From Rhizobiales bacterium 2SD (lineage in GTDB: Bacteria > Pseudomonadota > Alphaproteobacteria > Rhizobiales > Beijerinckiaceae): DNA of 64,000 nt. The translations under genes were made by a program, and so were the position numbers. The notes under the pieces are model-generated. The model saw nothing but the letters and a program-made list of their open reading frames with translations. It ran no database searches and was not told the DNA's origin. Each line of letters begins with the position of its first letter. Position 1 is the first letter of the stretch. Below are positions 61,447 to 64,000 of this stretch, piece by piece. The stretch lies in contig SCMY01000001.1 in NCBI GenBank assembly GCA_005502805.1, forward strand, positions 434,001-498,000, in the 5' to 3' direction.

Positions 61447-62471
61447 GCTGCCCCCTTGCGGCGGCTCGCCGCCAGCTGGGCCAGCGTCAGCGCGAACAGC
61501 ACGACGCCGAGCACGACGGAGGCGGCTGCCGCCAGGCCGAAATTCTGGACCTGGTTGGCGAAGGCGGTCTCGTAGATGTAGTGCACCACCATCAGCGTCG
61601 CGGTGCCTGGGCCGCCGCCGGTCAGCACGAAGACCTCGTCGAAGGTCTGCACGCCGCGGATCAGCGCCAGCACGATCACCACGATCATGTTGGGCCAGAG
61701 CAATGGCAGGGTGATGCGCCAGAACACGCGCCAGCGCGGCGTCGCATCCATCTCGGCGGCTTCATAGAGGTCGGCCGGGATCGCCTGCAGGCCGGCGAGC
61801 AGGATCAGCGTGTAGAAGCCCATATGGGCCCAGATCGAGACGAAGACGATCCAGAACATCGCCCAGCTCGGATCGACCAGGAACAGGATGCGCTCGCCGC
61901 CGAGCGAGGTGATCGCGGCGTTGAGCAAGCCGTCGCGCTGCAGGATCCATTTCCAGGTCAGCGCCACCACCACCGGCGAAAGCAGCACCGGGAAGAAATA
62001 GACGGCGCGGAAGAAGCCGCGCGCCTTGATCTTCATGTTCAGCACCACCGCGGTCAGCAGCGAGAACAGTACCATCGCCGTCACCTGGAAGACGGTGAAG
62101 CGGGCGGTGTTGGCGACGCCGCGCCAGAAATGGTCCTCGCGGCAGGAGGAGGCGTCGAGGAAGGAGCCGCAATCGAAGAGATAGGCGTATTGCTGCGCCC
62201 CGACATAAGGCCGCTCGGAGGGGAACAGCCCCGCCCCGCCCGTCACCGAGAAGATGAAGTTGATGACGAGCGGCAGGAAGACGAAGAGCGAGAAGAAAAC
62301 GAGATTGGGTAGGAGGAAGACATAGGCCATCCGGCGCTCGCCGATCAGCCGCTGCAGAACCTGCATCGGCCAGTCGATCAGGCGCATCAGCAGCGCGAGC
62401 GGCGCAGCGAAGAGGCTCGCTGTGCCGGCGCGGTCCGAGGACGCCGCGGGGATGGGAGCGTCGGAGGCCAT
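61443..62471 (-). CDS. CUT1 ABC importer permease (MalF type)
   Basis: This 342-residue permease has about six membrane helices and the EAA loop EAAEMDATPRWRVFWRITLPLLWPN. A periplasmic insertion after helix 1 contains two cysteines about nine residues apart (DCGSFLDASSCRED) that could form a disulfide. It pairs with the MalG-type permease encoded next; the reading frames overlap by 4 bp. It follows the binding-protein gene by 5 bp. Confidence 0.93.
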   Translation of the reverse strand: MASDAPIPAASSDRAGTASLFAAPLALLMRLIDWPMQVLQRLIGERRMAYVFLLPNLVFFSLFVFLPLVINFIFSVTGGAGLFPSERPYVGAQQYAYLFDCGSFLDASSCREDHFWRGVANTARFTVFQVTAMVLFSLLTAVVLNMKIKARGFFRAVYFFPVLLSPVVVALTWKWILQRDGLLNAAITSLGGERILFLVDPSWAMFWIVFVSIWAHMGFYTLILLAGLQAIPADLYEAAEMDATPRWRVFWRITLPLLWPNMIVVIVLALIRGVQTFDEVFVLTGGGPGTATLMVVHYIYETAFANQVQNFGLAAAASVVLGVVLFALTLAQLAASRRKGAA

Positions 62472-62476
62472 CCGCC

Positions 62477-63754
<1,278 letters not shown>

Positions 63755-63796
63755 GAGCGTTCCATCCCCGCTTGAACCGGCGCCTCGATGAGCGCC

Positions 63797-63835
63797 TTGA
63801 CAATCATTTAGGCAAACGTTTGCCTAGCTTGTCAA
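63797..63835. promoter_or_regulatory. Divergent promoter with LacI-type operator between mirrored TTGACA boxes
   Basis: A perfect 18-bp palindrome TAGGCAAACGTTTGCCTA (63809-63826) lies between TTGACA on the plus strand (63797-63802) and TTGACA on the minus strand (complement of 63830-63835). It occupies the region where both -35/-10 spacers overlap. The core AAACGTTT with flanking GGC is a typical LacI-family operator. The divergent LacI gene at 63901 is the natural ligand, able to repress itself and the GH31/ABC operon at once. Confidence 0.8.
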
Positions 63836-63900
63836 TCCCGAAGTGAGCCGGCATCTCTTGGGTGCCGGTTCGCCAGGCGCAGAATCGGGGATGGAGCGCG

Positions 63901-64000
63901 ATGAAGACCAGGGCCGCCAGGGCACATCACGGTTCGGTATCGCTCACCACGGTCGCGGAGGATACCGGCGTCTCGATCTCCACGGTATCGCGCATCGTCA
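63901..64000 (+). CDS. LacI-family transcriptional regulator, N-terminal fragment cut by window edge
   Basis: Only 33 codons are visible. After a 15-residue basic leader the sequence LTTVAEDTGVSISTVSRIV is the start of a LacI-type helix-turn-helix. A GGGGATGGAG ribosome site precedes the ATG. The gene is divergent from the alpha-glucoside operon and faces the perfect palindrome at 63809-63826, so it is the likely local repressor responding to an imported sugar. Confidence 0.9.
   Translation, partial: MKTRAARAHHGSVSLTTVAEDTGVSISTVSRIV

Overview
This 64 kb window is one uninterrupted, very GC-rich bacterial segment. It contains no rRNA, tRNA, CRISPR array, transposase or phage gene that I could recognise. 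Gene content, codon use, a soluble NAD-dependent formate dehydrogenase (Fds) operon, many sugar-acid and ABC uptake operons and the type of intergenic repeat all point to an alphaproteobacterium of the Hyphomicrobiales (Rhizobiales), with a Bosea- or Methylobacterium-like relative most likely. That placement is inference from the sequence alone.

Layout: (1) 1-4590, a TonB-receptor tail and a BtuFCD/FecBCD-type vitamin B12 or siderophore importer, ending in a translationally coupled protein of unknown function. (2) 4670-6286, a stand-alone FMN glutamate-synthase-like protein. (3) 6448-10744, an RND efflux pair, whose stop codon lies inside a 105-bp palindromic MITE-like element (10741-10845). 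(4) 10890-25318, a large sugar/sugar-acid catabolic regulon: aldolase, two unrelated acid-sugar dehydratases (enolase superfamily and IlvD/Edd), a GntR-of-E. coli-like LacI regulator, an ABC sugar importer without its own ATPase, 2-hydroxyacid dehydrogenase, SMP-30 lactonase, SDR, two Gfo/Idh dehydrogenases and a TIM-barrel isomerase. Two almost identical operators (16906-16922 and 25302-25318) tie the importer operon and the opposite-strand catabolic operon together. (5) 25565-34880, a small secreted protein, an OxyR-like LysR regulator, the fdsG-fdsB-fdsA-fdhD-fdsD operon and an oxalate/formate-antiporter-type MFS protein. Three copies of GATAR-N7-YTATC lie between the regulator and fdsG. 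(6) 34940-47506, a NitT/TauT-type ABC importer with an FAD enzyme and an SDR, a divergent LysR gene, then an unusual cassette of a divergent shikimate-dehydrogenase homologue, two tandem KstD/fumarate-reductase-like flavoproteins and a TIM-barrel protein. (7) 47562-51758, genes of hydroxyproline-type catabolism (4-hydroxyproline epimerase, Ldh-family reductase, DapA-family lyase) with a GntR regulator. (8) 51903-56972, a second GntR regulator heading an acid-sugar operon (enolase-superfamily dehydratase, BDH2-like SDR, Ldh-family dehydrogenase, MFS carrier). (9) 57030-64000, an alpha-glucoside-type operon (GH31 enzyme plus complete CUT1 ABC importer) read away from a divergent LacI gene cut by the right edge. 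A perfect 18-bp palindrome sits between mirrored TTGACA boxes in that divergent promoter.

Taken together the window is a scavenging and catabolic region: it imports sugars, sugar acids, amino-acid-derived acids and formate/oxalate, and each module has its own local regulator. The most distinctive signals are regulatory (operator families at 16906/25305, 26861-27002, 50960/51769 and 63809). The most open biochemical questions are the unknown protein at 3583-4590 and the cassette at 41319-47506.
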